42,492 nucleotides of DNA from Rhodoferax sp. (GCA_025358555.1 JANYJD010000329.1:1-42492), one strand, 5' to 3'; positions 9,726 through 17,304 are shown, counted from the first letter of the stretch. Numbers and translations are program-made. Notes: generated by a model from the sequence alone, not told the origin.

Positions 9726-9953
9726 ATGCTGCGCAATGTCACGCTTTCTGCCGAAGACCTGTTGATCGCCCGCGCCCGTGAGAAAGCGGGCGCCGCACAA
9801 ACCACGCTCAACGTCGAATTTCGCAAATGGCTGGCAGAGTACGTCGGCGCGCAAGACAGCGCGGCTGTAGGCCGGTTTCGCGACGTGATGCAGCAATTTG
9901 GCGCAGTGGACGCCGGGCGCAGCTTCACACGAGACGAAATGAATGAGCGCTGA
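9726..9953 (+). CDS. VapB-like antitoxin
   Basis: Small protein MLRNVTLSAEDLLIARAREKAGAAQTTLNVEFRKWLAEYVG... located before a PIN-domain toxin; ATG at 9726 preferred over 9699 because the palindromic operator region overlaps 9699. Confidence 0.7.
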   Translation: MLRNVTLSAEDLLIARAREKAGAAQTTLNVEFRKWLAEYVGAQDSAAVGRFRDVMQQFGAVDAGRSFTRDEMNER

Positions 9954-10077
9954 AAACGTAAGCGCTATTACGGGAGCGATCACAGCGTGACCGCAGAAAC
10001 CATCCGCTCATAACGCGTCTGCTCACAAAATGTGATCGCCAAAAAAACGCCGGCACACAAAACGCGAGCAAAAAGCC

Positions 10078-10533
10078 ATGAGCACAGAAAGCGGCGCCCT
10101 CTTTTTTCTTGACACCAACATTTTCGTCTACGCCCTGCTGGCCAGCGAGCCGCCGAAAAAGCAGCGCGCCTTGCAATTGGTAGAGCAAGCCCTGGCCAGC
10201 CACCGGGGTTGCGTCAGTTACCAGGTGATTCAGGAATTTGCCAACGTGGCTACGCGCAAATTCGCACAGCGCTTCACCACCGACCAATGCAAGCAGTTCA
10301 TCGATGCTGCCATGCAGCCGTTGAACCGGGTGGCCTCCAGCCCGCAGCTGCTAAACGCCGCGCTTGATCTGCAGGCCGAGACCCGCTACAGCTTCTACGA
10401 CAGCCTGGTCATCGCCGCCGCCCTGCAAGCGCAGGCCGATGTGCTGTACACCGAAGACCTGCAACACCACCAACTCATCGCAGGCACCCTGCGCATCGTG
10501 AATCCGTTTTTGACGGTGGCCAATGAAGTTTGA
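10078..10533 (+). CDS. PIN-domain ribonuclease toxin (VapC-like)
   Basis: ALFFLDTNIFVYALL N-terminal PIN motif; YSFYDSLVIAAALQAQADVLYTEDLQH C-terminal PIN acidic residues. Confidence 0.9.
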   Translation: MSTESGALFFLDTNIFVYALLASEPPKKQRALQLVEQALASHRGCVSYQVIQEFANVATRKFAQRFTTDQCKQFIDAAMQPLNRVASSPQLLNAALDLQAETRYSFYDSLVIAAALQAQADVLYTEDLQHHQLIAGTLRIVNPFLTVANEV

Positions 10534-10550
10534 TCGGCCACCGCGATACT

Positions 10551-10610
10551 ACGATTTAAATAGCTTCTCATGCACTGTAGACGGGGGCTACAGCCCGGTC
10601 TAACCCCCAA
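10551..10610 (+). repeat. Dispersed repeat copy A
   Basis: atttaaatagcttctcatgcactgtagacgggggctacagcccggtctaaccccc. Confidence 0.75.
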
Positions 10611-10640
10611 AAAAAACGAAAGCCGCATATAGCGGCTTTC
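10609..10640 (-). terminator. Rho-independent terminator of the tracrRNA
   Basis: gaaagccgc-tatat-gcggctttc followed by cg/T8 on the minus strand. Confidence 0.85.
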
Positions 10641-10702
10641 CATTTGGTGCATCTTTCAGCTTGTTAGCGTTCAGAGCTCATATCCCAATCGATAAGTCCT
10701 TG
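10609..10702 (-). ncRNA. Predicted tracrRNA for the type II-C Cas9
   Basis: Minus strand: (tgctaatat extended -10) ...cttatcgattgggatatgagctctgaacgctaacaagctgaaagatgcaccaaatggaaagccgctatatgcggctttcgtttttttt. Contains an anti-repeat (22-nt perfect complement of the repeat-like unit after cas2), a CTGAAAGATGCACC segment resembling the N. meningitidis tracrRNA CTGAAAAGATGTGCC segment as recalled, and a 9-bp-stem terminator with 8 T. Confidence 0.85.
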
Positions 10703-10754
10703 AATATTAGCATGTAACAAGGTACAACCGAGCCATATTTAAAAGGACATGTCA

Positions 10755-13700
10755 ATGTCAGCAATGCGGTACGGGCTCGCGCTTGATTTAGGTTCAACAT
10801 CACTCGGCTGGGCCATGATTCGGCTGAATTCCGACAATCCGCCTGCGCCTGTCGCGGTCATCAAAGCGGGTGTGCGAATTTTCTCGGACGGCCGCAACCC
10901 CAAAGACGGCTCTTCTTTGGCGGTGACGCGCCGCGATGCGCGGGCCATGCGGCGGCGCCGTGACCGTCTTCTGAAGCGCAAAGCGCGAATGACACGATCA
11001 CTGATCGAGCACGGCTTTTTTCCGGCGGACGAGGCGCAACGCAAAAATCTGGTCACGTTGAATCCCTACTCACTCCGTGCAAAAGGGCTCGACGTTGCTC
11101 TCACGCCCGCAGAGTTTGGACGCGCCCTCTTCCACATCAACCAGCGCCGTGGCTTCAAAAGCAACCGCAAGACTGACAAAAAAGACAACGACAGCGGCGC
11201 CTTGAAAACCGCCATCAACACGTTGCGCGAGGCCATGAAGCAGGAGAACTACCGCTCGGTGGGCGAGTGGCTACACAAGAGGGATTCGGTGGGCGCTACT
11301 GTTCGCGCCCGTTTTCGACAGGAAAAAGTCACCAAAGACGACGGCAAAACCAAAATCAACAAGAGCTATGACCTGTACATCGACCGGGCGATGATCTCGG
11401 ACGAGTTCGACGCGCTTTGGCACAAGCAAGCCGAGCTCAATCCTGCACTTTTCACAGAGGCAGCGCGGGCAGACCTGAAAGACGTGCTGTTGCACCAGCG
11501 CCCGCTCAAACCCGTCAAACCGGGCCGCTGCACCCTAATGCCCGACGAGGAGCGGGCGCCGCTGGCCTTGCCCAGCACGCAGCGATTTCGCATGTACCAA
11601 GAGGTCAACAACCTGCGGATTCTGCGGGACGGCCTCAAAGAAGAAGCGCTTACCGTGCAGCAACGCAACGACCTCATCGAGGCGCTGGAGCAGCACAGCA
11701 AACGCAGCTTCACGCAAATCAAGAAGCTGCTGGGCACGGGCGGTGGCGTGCAGTTCAACTTTGAAGACCCGAAGCGCCAGGAGCTCAAAGGCAATGTGAC
11801 CAGCGCAATTTTGAGTGACGCAGATTATTTTGGCAAAGCCTGGTTTGGGTTTGCTGAAGCAAAACAGGACGCCATCGTGGTGCAACTCGTCACAGAAGAG
11901 AACGAAGCCAAACTGGTGCGCTGGCTGCAAGAAGAAACCGGTATCGACGAGCCCCGCGCGGAGGCCATCGCCAATGCGGGCCTGCCCGACGGCTATGGCA
12001 GTCTGTGCGCTAAAGCCTTGGCGCGCATCCTGCCAGAGCTTCGCAACAGCGTCATCACTTACGACAAGGCCGTGCTGGCCGCGGGGTTTGAGCACCACAG
12101 CAATATCAGCCCGGCTGCCACCGGAGAAATCTTGCCCGAGCTGCCTTACTACGGCATTCCCCTCCGGCGCCACGTGGGTTTTGGCACCGGCGTGCCGGAA
12201 GACCGCGAAGAAAAACGCTACGGCAAAATCGCCAACCCCACGGTTCACATCGGGTTGAATCAAGTCCGACTGGTGGTCAACGCGCTGATTAAGCGCTACG
12301 GCCACCCCAGTGAGGTGATTGTGGAGCTGGCGCGGGATCTAAAGCAAAGCAAGGAGCAGCGCGACGAAGACAGCAAACGCCAGGCAGACAACCAGCGCCG
12401 AAATGCCCGCATGCGTGCGGATATCGCCACGACACTGGACACCAGCCCGGAGCGAGTCAGGATGGCCGACATCCAGAAGATGATCTTGTGGGAGGAGTTG
12501 AGTTTTGACCCGGCCGACCGGCGCTGCCCGTATTCAGGCGTGCAAATCAGCGTTGGCATGCTGCTAAGCGAGCGGGTTGAGATTGAGCATATCCTGCCGT
12601 TTTCCGACACGCTGGACGACAGCCTGAACAACAAAACCGTGGCTCTGCGGCAGGCGAACCGGGTCAAAGGCAACCGTACTCCGTGGCAGGCTAAAAACGA
12701 TTTTGCGGCGCAAGGCTGGGCCTATGAAGGCATTTTGAACCGCGCAGAGCTGATGCCCAAATTCAAACGCTATCGCTTTGCGGAAGATGGCTACCAACGC
12801 TGGCTGAAAGAAGACGCTGGGTTTTTGGCGCGCGCCCTGAATGACACGCGCCACTTGAGCAAAGTAGCCAAGGAATACTTGAGCCTGATCTGCCCGCAAA
12901 ACACCCGCGCCATTCCCGGCCGGATGACGGCGATGCTGCGGGCCAAGTTTGGGCTGAACGATGTGCTGGGCGTTGATGGCATCAAAAACCGCAATGACCA
13001 CCGGCACCACGCGGTGGATGCCTGCGTGATTGGGGTCACCGATCAGGGTCTGCTACAGCGTTTTGCCAAAGCCAGCGCGAGCACCCGTGAGCAGCAACTT
13101 AATCGTTTGGTTGAAAACATGCCGCCCCCATGGGGCAAGACGATGGACAGTTACCGAGAACACGTGAAACGTGCGATTGACAACATCTGGGTGAGCCACA
13201 AGCCGGATCATGGGCATGAGGGTGCCATGCACAACGACACGGCTTATGGCTTATTGGGCAACGGCCGGGTCAGCGTGCACAAAATGGTTGACGGCAAACG
13301 GGAGCGGATTGAAGACAACTTGAAGGTGATTGAGTTCACATCTGCAAAATCTGTTGCGCGCCATGGTTTGTTGCCCAATGGCGAGCACCGACCGTACAAG
13401 GGCTACAAGGGTGATAGCAACTACTGCATTGAGATTGTTCGCAATGACAAGGGCAAATGGGAAGGGGAGGTGATTTCGACTTTTGAGGCGTACCAACTGG
13501 TGCGGGCGCATGGGGTGGCGCGGTTGCGGCATCCGACGTTAAGCCTGAGTGGAAAGGCGCTGGTCATTCGGTTAATTGTCGACGACGTGATCACTCTTGT
13601 TCACGATGATCAACATAGGGTCCTGCGTCTAGCTTATGCCGCTGCCGCAGGTACGCTCGCATTTGCCGACATTCAAGAAGCAAATGTGGATAAGCGGACG

Positions 13701-13817
13701 CGATCCAAAGAATTGTCGTACGTGTTTAAAACCGCTGGGTCACTCCAAAAATCCAAAGCCCGCCGCGTCACCATTTCCCCCATCGGTGAACTCCGCGATC
13801 CGGGTTTCACAGCATGA
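10755..13817 (+). CDS. cas9: CRISPR-associated endonuclease Cas9, type II-C size class (about 1020 aa); ATG at 10755 or 10749
   Basis: RuvC-I YGLALDLGSTSLGWAMI; Arg-rich bridge RRDARAMRRRRDRLLKRK; RuvC-II EVIVELARDLKQSKEQR; HNH VEIEHILPFSDTLDDSLNNKTVALRQANRVKGNRTPW; RuvC-III NRNDHRHHAVDACVIG; followed by cas1/cas2 with no csn2/cas4. Confidence 0.98.
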   Translation: MSAMRYGLALDLGSTSLGWAMIRLNSDNPPAPVAVIKAGVRIFSDGRNPKDGSSLAVTRRDARAMRRRRDRLLKRKARMTRSLIEHGFFPADEAQRKNLVTLNPYSLRAKGLDVALTPAEFGRALFHINQRRGFKSNRKTDKKDNDSGALKTAINTLREAMKQENYRSVGEWLHKRDSVGATVRARFRQEKVTKDDGKTKINKSYDLYIDRAMISDEFDALWHKQAELNPALFTEAARADLKDVLLHQRPLKPVKPGRCTLMPDEERAPLALPSTQRFRMYQEVNNLRILRDGLKEEALTVQQRNDLIEALEQHSKRSFTQIKKLLGTGGGVQFNFEDPKRQELKGNVTSAILSDADYFGKAWFGFAEAKQDAIVVQLVTEENEAKLVRWLQEETGIDEPRAEAIANAGLPDGYGSLCAKALARILPELRNSVITYDKAVLAAGFEHHSNISPAATGEILPELPYYGIPLRRHVGFGTGVPEDREEKRYGKIANPTVHIGLNQVRLVVNALIKRYGHPSEVIVELARDLKQSKEQRDEDSKRQADNQRRNARMRADIATTLDTSPERVRMADIQKMILWEELSFDPADRRCPYSGVQISVGMLLSERVEIEHILPFSDTLDDSLNNKTVALRQANRVKGNRTPWQAKNDFAAQGWAYEGILNRAELMPKFKRYRFAEDGYQRWLKEDAGFLARALNDTRHLSKVAKEYLSLICPQNTRAIPGRMTAMLRAKFGLNDVLGVDGIKNRNDHRHHAVDACVIGVTDQGLLQRFAKASASTREQQLNRLVENMPPPWGKTMDSYREHVKRAIDNIWVSHKPDHGHEGAMHNDTAYGLLGNGRVSVHKMVDGKRERIEDNLKVIEFTSAKSVARHGLLPNGEHRPYKGYKGDSNYCIEIVRNDKGKWEGEVISTFEAYQLVRAHGVARLRHPTLSLSGKALVIRLIVDDVITLVHDDQHRVLRLAYAAAAGTLAFADIQEANVDKRTRSKELSYVFKTAGSLQKSKARRVTISPIGELRDPGFTA

Positions 13818-14092
13818 ACATGGCATTCGAATGGGATCCTGCCAAGGCAGCAACCAACGTGGCCAAACACGGCGTGGCCTTTGATGAAGCGGCTTCGGCA
13901 TTTTTGGACCCCATGGCCTTGAGCGGTCCCGATCCGGACCATTCGCCAACCGAATCCCGCTATGTCACGTTTGCCTATTCACGCCTCGGTAAACTTCTGG
14001 CAATATCGCACATGTATCGGCCTGGCGGCATCCGTTTGATCAGCGCCCGTCGCGTGACGCGCTCAGAGAGGAAACTGTATGAAGAAAACTGA
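13814..14092 (+). CDS. brnT: BrnT-like (DUF497) ribonuclease toxin
   Basis: FEWDPAKAATNVAKHGVAFDEAASAFLDP...HSPTESRYVTFAYSRLGKLLAISHMYRPGGIRLISARRVTRSERKLYEEN; ATGA overlap with the cas9 stop. Confidence 0.92.
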   Translation: MNMAFEWDPAKAATNVAKHGVAFDEAASAFLDPMALSGPDPDHSPTESRYVTFAYSRLGKLLAISHMYRPGGIRLISARRVTRSERKLYEEN

Positions 14093-14336
14093 AACCGACA
14101 TGCGCACCGAATACAAACGGGCGGATTTTGCAAAGCTGGAGCGCGGCAAATTTTTTGCCGAAGTAGCCAAAGGGTCGACGGTCGCGATCCTGAATCCGAC
14201 CATTGCAAAAGCCTTTCCCTCATCGGAAGCTGTCAACGCGGCGTTGCAAGGGCTATTGACATTGACGGAACAAACAGCGCGGTTGACAGCCCGCCCCAAA
14301 CGGTCACCCCAAAAGACCGCGCGACTAAGCGCCTGA
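14079..14336 (+). CDS. Antitoxin partner of the BrnT-like toxin
   Basis: MKKTETDMRTEYKRADFAKLERGKFFAEVAKGSTVAILNPTIAKAFPSSEAVNAALQGLL; overlaps the brnT 3' end by 14 nt; matches the recalled small partner of DUF497 toxins. Confidence 0.8.
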   Translation: MKKTETDMRTEYKRADFAKLERGKFFAEVAKGSTVAILNPTIAKAFPSSEAVNAALQGLLTLTEQTARLTARPKRSPQKTARLSA

Positions 14337-14342
14337 CCCAGC

Positions 14343-15272
14343 ATGATCGGTCGCATCGTAGAGGTGGCCGATGACAACCGCCACCTGCGCATGCACCGCG
14401 GTTTCATGGTGGTGCAAGACACGGCGGGCGAGCGCAAAGAGCTGGGCCAAGTTCTGCTGGACGATATTGCCGCCGTGATTGCCAATGCGCACGGCCTCTC
14501 GTACACCAACAATTTACTGGTTGCGCTAGCTGAACGAGGCGCGCCGTTTGTGCTGTGCAGCGCGAACCATAACGCAGTTGGTATGCTGATTCCCATCGAG
14601 GGCAATTTTGAGCAAGCCAAGCGCATTGAGGCGCAAATTGCCGCGTCACAACCTACCCACAAGCGCCTGTGGGCCGCCGTGGTGCGCTCCAAGCTGGAGC
14701 AGCAGGCGGCGGCACTGGAGGCCACCGGCGCACCCACCGCGCCACTGACGGCGCTGGCCGCAAGGGTCAAAAGCGGTGACCCGGAAAATCTGGAGGCCCA
14801 GGGCGCGCGGCGCTATTGGGGCTTGCTGTTTGGCGACACATTTCGGCGCGACCAGGATGGCGGCGGACTCAACGCCATGCTGAACTACGGCTACACCGTG
14901 CTGCGCGCCACTGCGGCGCGTTCGGTCATTGCGGCTGGTCTGCACACCAGCATTGGCCTGCACCACAGCAACGACACCAATGCGATGCGTCTAGTAGACG
15001 ATTTGATGGAGCCGTTTCGCCCGATGATAGACCTCAAGGTCTGGCATTTGCACCGCAATGGCGAGGGCGAGATCACGCCCGACACCAAGCGCGCCTTGGT
15101 GCGCACGCTGTATGACGATATGCAGACCGACGTGGGTGCCACGCCTGTGATGGTGTGCATCCAAAAGCTGGCCACGTCACTGGCACAGGTGTACCTGGGT
15201 GAGCGCGATAAGCTGGACTTGCCGTTGCCCGGCCTCCCGCTTTCTCTGGCATCGTCGCTTCAAGATGAATAG
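14343..15272 (+). CDS. cas1: CRISPR-associated endonuclease Cas1 (type II)
   Basis: NLEAQGARRYWGLLFG, AGLHTSIGLHHSNDTNAMRLVDDLMEPFRPMID (E/H/D metal ligands). Confidence 0.97.
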   Translation: MIGRIVEVADDNRHLRMHRGFMVVQDTAGERKELGQVLLDDIAAVIANAHGLSYTNNLLVALAERGAPFVLCSANHNAVGMLIPIEGNFEQAKRIEAQIAASQPTHKRLWAAVVRSKLEQQAAALEATGAPTAPLTALAARVKSGDPENLEAQGARRYWGLLFGDTFRRDQDGGGLNAMLNYGYTVLRATAARSVIAAGLHTSIGLHHSNDTNAMRLVDDLMEPFRPMIDLKVWHLHRNGEGEITPDTKRALVRTLYDDMQTDVGATPVMVCIQKLATSLAQVYLGERDKLDLPLPGLPLSLASSLQDE

Positions 15273-15284
15273 CAGAATACAAAC

Positions 15285-15611
15285 ATGCTGTCGGGCTACA
15301 GACTGATGTGGGTTGTGGTGATGTTTGACCTGCCCGTGGTGGAACGCGCCGAGCGCAAAGCCGCCACGGAGTTTCGCAACGCCTTGTTGGACATGGGCTT
15401 TGCCATGAGCCAGTTCAGCATCTACATGCGTTTTTGCACCAGCCAGGCCCAGGTAGACACCTACAACAAACGGGTTGAAAATGCGCTGCCCGAGGGTGGC
15501 AAAGTCAACGTGCTGCAGTTCACCGACAAACAGTACGAGCGCATCATCAGTTTCCACGGAAAAGCCAAACAACCGGCCAATAAATCGCCCGATCAATTCG
15601 ATCTCTTCTAA
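15285..15611 (+). CDS. cas2: CRISPR-associated endoribonuclease Cas2 (type II)
   Basis: MLSGYRLMWVVVMFDLPVVERAERKAATEFRNALLDMGFAMSQFSIYMRFC; 12 nt after cas1. Confidence 0.96.
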   Translation: MLSGYRLMWVVVMFDLPVVERAERKAATEFRNALLDMGFAMSQFSIYMRFCTSQAQVDTYNKRVENALPEGGKVNVLQFTDKQYERIISFHGKAKQPANKSPDQFDLF

Positions 15612-15629
15612 AAATGTGCGTAGTTTTTG

Positions 15630-15670
15630 AAACCCAAAAAACGAAAAACCCCTTGACGAATCAAGGGGTT
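15630..15670 (-). terminator. Rho-independent terminator reading on the minus strand toward cas2
   Basis: Perfect 10-bp stem aaccccttga-cgaa-tcaaggggtt (15647-15670); minus strand continues tttttcgtttttt; no T-tract in the plus direction. Confidence 0.8.
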
Positions 15671-15676
15671 ATCGCT

Positions 15677-15712
15677 GAGCTAGTCTAGTCGATTGGGATA
15701 TGAGCTCTGACC
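15677..15712 (-). CRISPR. Solitary CRISPR repeat-like unit (no array visible)
   Basis: Minus strand ggtcagagctcatatcccaatcgactagactagctc; 22 bp (15689-15710) perfect inverted match to the tracr anti-repeat at 10671-10692; GAGCT...AGCTC ends; no second copy seen in the window. The 36-nt boundaries are an estimate. Confidence 0.6.
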
Positions 15713-15715
15713 GGA

Positions 15716-15787
15716 ACCCATTTGCAAAGTGGCCCGCTGTCATGGTGGCTGATGCCACCCTGCCATCAAGCCACTCTGCAAATGGGT
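15716..15787. repeat. Inverted repeat/hairpin abutting the solitary CRISPR repeat
   Basis: acccatttgcaaagtggc (15716-15733) and gccactctgcaaatgggt (15770-15787), 17/18 paired; nested ggtggc-tgat-gccacc hairpin. Confidence 0.8.
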
Positions 15788-15830
15788 CGCGCCAAGGCGC
15801 GATGGTTGTTCAGGATGAAGGACAAACGAA

Positions 15831-15882
15831 AAACTATAATTTCAGTAGCTACTTGTGCATACTGGACAAGGGCTACAGGCCG
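15831..15882 (+). repeat. Dispersed repeat copy D
   Basis: ctataatttcagtagctacttgtgcatactggacaagggctacaggcc. Confidence 0.75.
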
Positions 15883-15948
15883 AATTGACACTAATTTATT
15901 GCCTTTTTTTCACGCCGCGCAAGCTATTTCAGCCCGCTGCCCCAAACC

Positions 15949-17259
15949 TCACACCGAATAAACCGGCTTCCCCGCCACGTGCTCAATTTTCTCTTTGCCC
16001 CACGTCTTGGGGTCTTGCGCGGTGGGCAGCAGCACACCGGCGGCGCGCACTTGCTGGGTGGTGGCGTCCAGCGCGGGCGGCTCGATGCCATTTTCCAAGC
16101 CCAAGGCGGCTTCTTCCAGCATGCGGCGCGCCATGACGATGCCTTTGTCGGTGGGCAACAGCAGCTCCCGCGTGCGGTCCTGAATGGGACCCATGCTTTC
16201 CTGCAATGAGGCGTCTTGTTCCGAGATGCCGTGCACGCCGCTGTAGGCGCGTTTCTGCTTTTGGGCGGTGCGGTCAATGAGGTAGTCGTTGTCTTTGTTG
16301 GCGCGGGGGCGCCATGAGATGGGGTGCACACCGGGCACATCGCGGTTTTCATACAGCACGTGGATGCCGTAGCCCGCGTCCATGTCGGCGCGCTCTTGGT
16401 GAGACAACGGCTGGTCGGGGCGGTAGTTGATGCTCCAGGCCCAGCAGTTTTCATCGTCGATGGGCACCCAGACATGGCCGCCCAGCGAGTGGTCGCCAAA
16501 CGGTGGAATCAGCGTGAACCAGGGAAACACATACTGCGTGATGCGCCAGTAGTAGCTGCTGATTTCGCCATTTTCCCGGTCGCCATTGCGTCGGCCGTAC
16601 AGGGTGAGGCCAAAGGGGTTTTTCTCGATGTCAAAAATCACGTTGCCGTCGGCCTTGATGTAGTCCACGGCTTTGGCGCCCTTGTGCATCGGGTCGCTGT
16701 CCACCGAGAATTTGTGCACGTAAGACACATGGGCGGTGTCGATGCCGCCTTCAATGGCCTGCAGGTAGTTGCTTTGCTGCAGCCTCTTGGACACGTACAC
16801 ATGGCTCAGCGGCAGCGTGCACCACTCCAGCGCTGGCGGCGCGGGTTGCTTGTCTGGCGGGCCCATGTAGGCCCACACCAGGCCGCCGCGCTCAATGCAC
16901 GGGTAGGCCTTGATGCGCATGCGCTCGGCCACCTGGGGGGCCGAGGGAACGTCCACACAGGCTCCGGTGCGGTCGTACTTCAGACCATGGTACGCACAGC
17001 GGATGCCGCACTCTTCATTGCGGCCAAAAAACAGCGACACGCCCCGGTGGGCACAGAACTCGTCGATCAATCCCACCTGGCCTTCGGTATCGCGAAACGC
17101 CAGCAGCTTCTCGCCCAGAATCTGCACGCGCACCTGCGGGCCGTCGGGATCGGCAATTTCATTGGACGACAGTATCGGCACCCAGTAGCGGCGCATGAGG
17201 TTGCCCATCGCCGTGCCGGGGCCGGTGCGGGTGAGGAGGTCGGAAGTGGTTTGGTCCAT
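15949..17259 (-). CDS. Rieske [2Fe-2S] aromatic ring-hydroxylating oxygenase, phthalate-dioxygenase-like alpha subunit
   Basis: Rieske motif CAHRGVSLFFGRNEECGIRCAYHGLKYDRTGACVDVPS; catalytic domain EGGIDTAHVSYVHKF. Confidence 0.9.
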   Translation of the reverse strand: MDQTTSDLLTRTGPGTAMGNLMRRYWVPILSSNEIADPDGPQVRVQILGEKLLAFRDTEGQVGLIDEFCAHRGVSLFFGRNEECGIRCAYHGLKYDRTGACVDVPSAPQVAERMRIKAYPCIERGGLVWAYMGPPDKQPAPPALEWCTLPLSHVYVSKRLQQSNYLQAIEGGIDTAHVSYVHKFSVDSDPMHKGAKAVDYIKADGNVIFDIEKNPFGLTLYGRRNGDRENGEISSYYWRITQYVFPWFTLIPPFGDHSLGGHVWVPIDDENCWAWSINYRPDQPLSHQERADMDAGYGIHVLYENRDVPGVHPISWRPRANKDNDYLIDRTAQKQKRAYSGVHGISEQDASLQESMGPIQDRTRELLLPTDKGIVMARRMLEEAALGLENGIEPPALDATTQQVRAAGVLLPTAQDPKTWGKEKIEHVAGKPVYSV

Positions 17260-17304
17260 GGCTTGACGTTGATGGCTTGGCGTAAATGGCTCGACGATGA
17301 TGGC

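Noticed and set aside
10671-15710. 22-bp inverted repeats as terminal repeats of a transposon carrying the cas genes
   Set aside because: Better explained as tracr anti-repeat and CRISPR repeat: both sit next to minus-strand terminators, a tracr-like nexus follows one of them, and no transposase or target-site duplication is seen.
15700-15961. 62-aa and 79-aa ORFs across the post-cas2 hairpin
   Set aside because: They run through the inverted repeat and a dispersed repeat copy, with no RBS or domain; judged non-coding.
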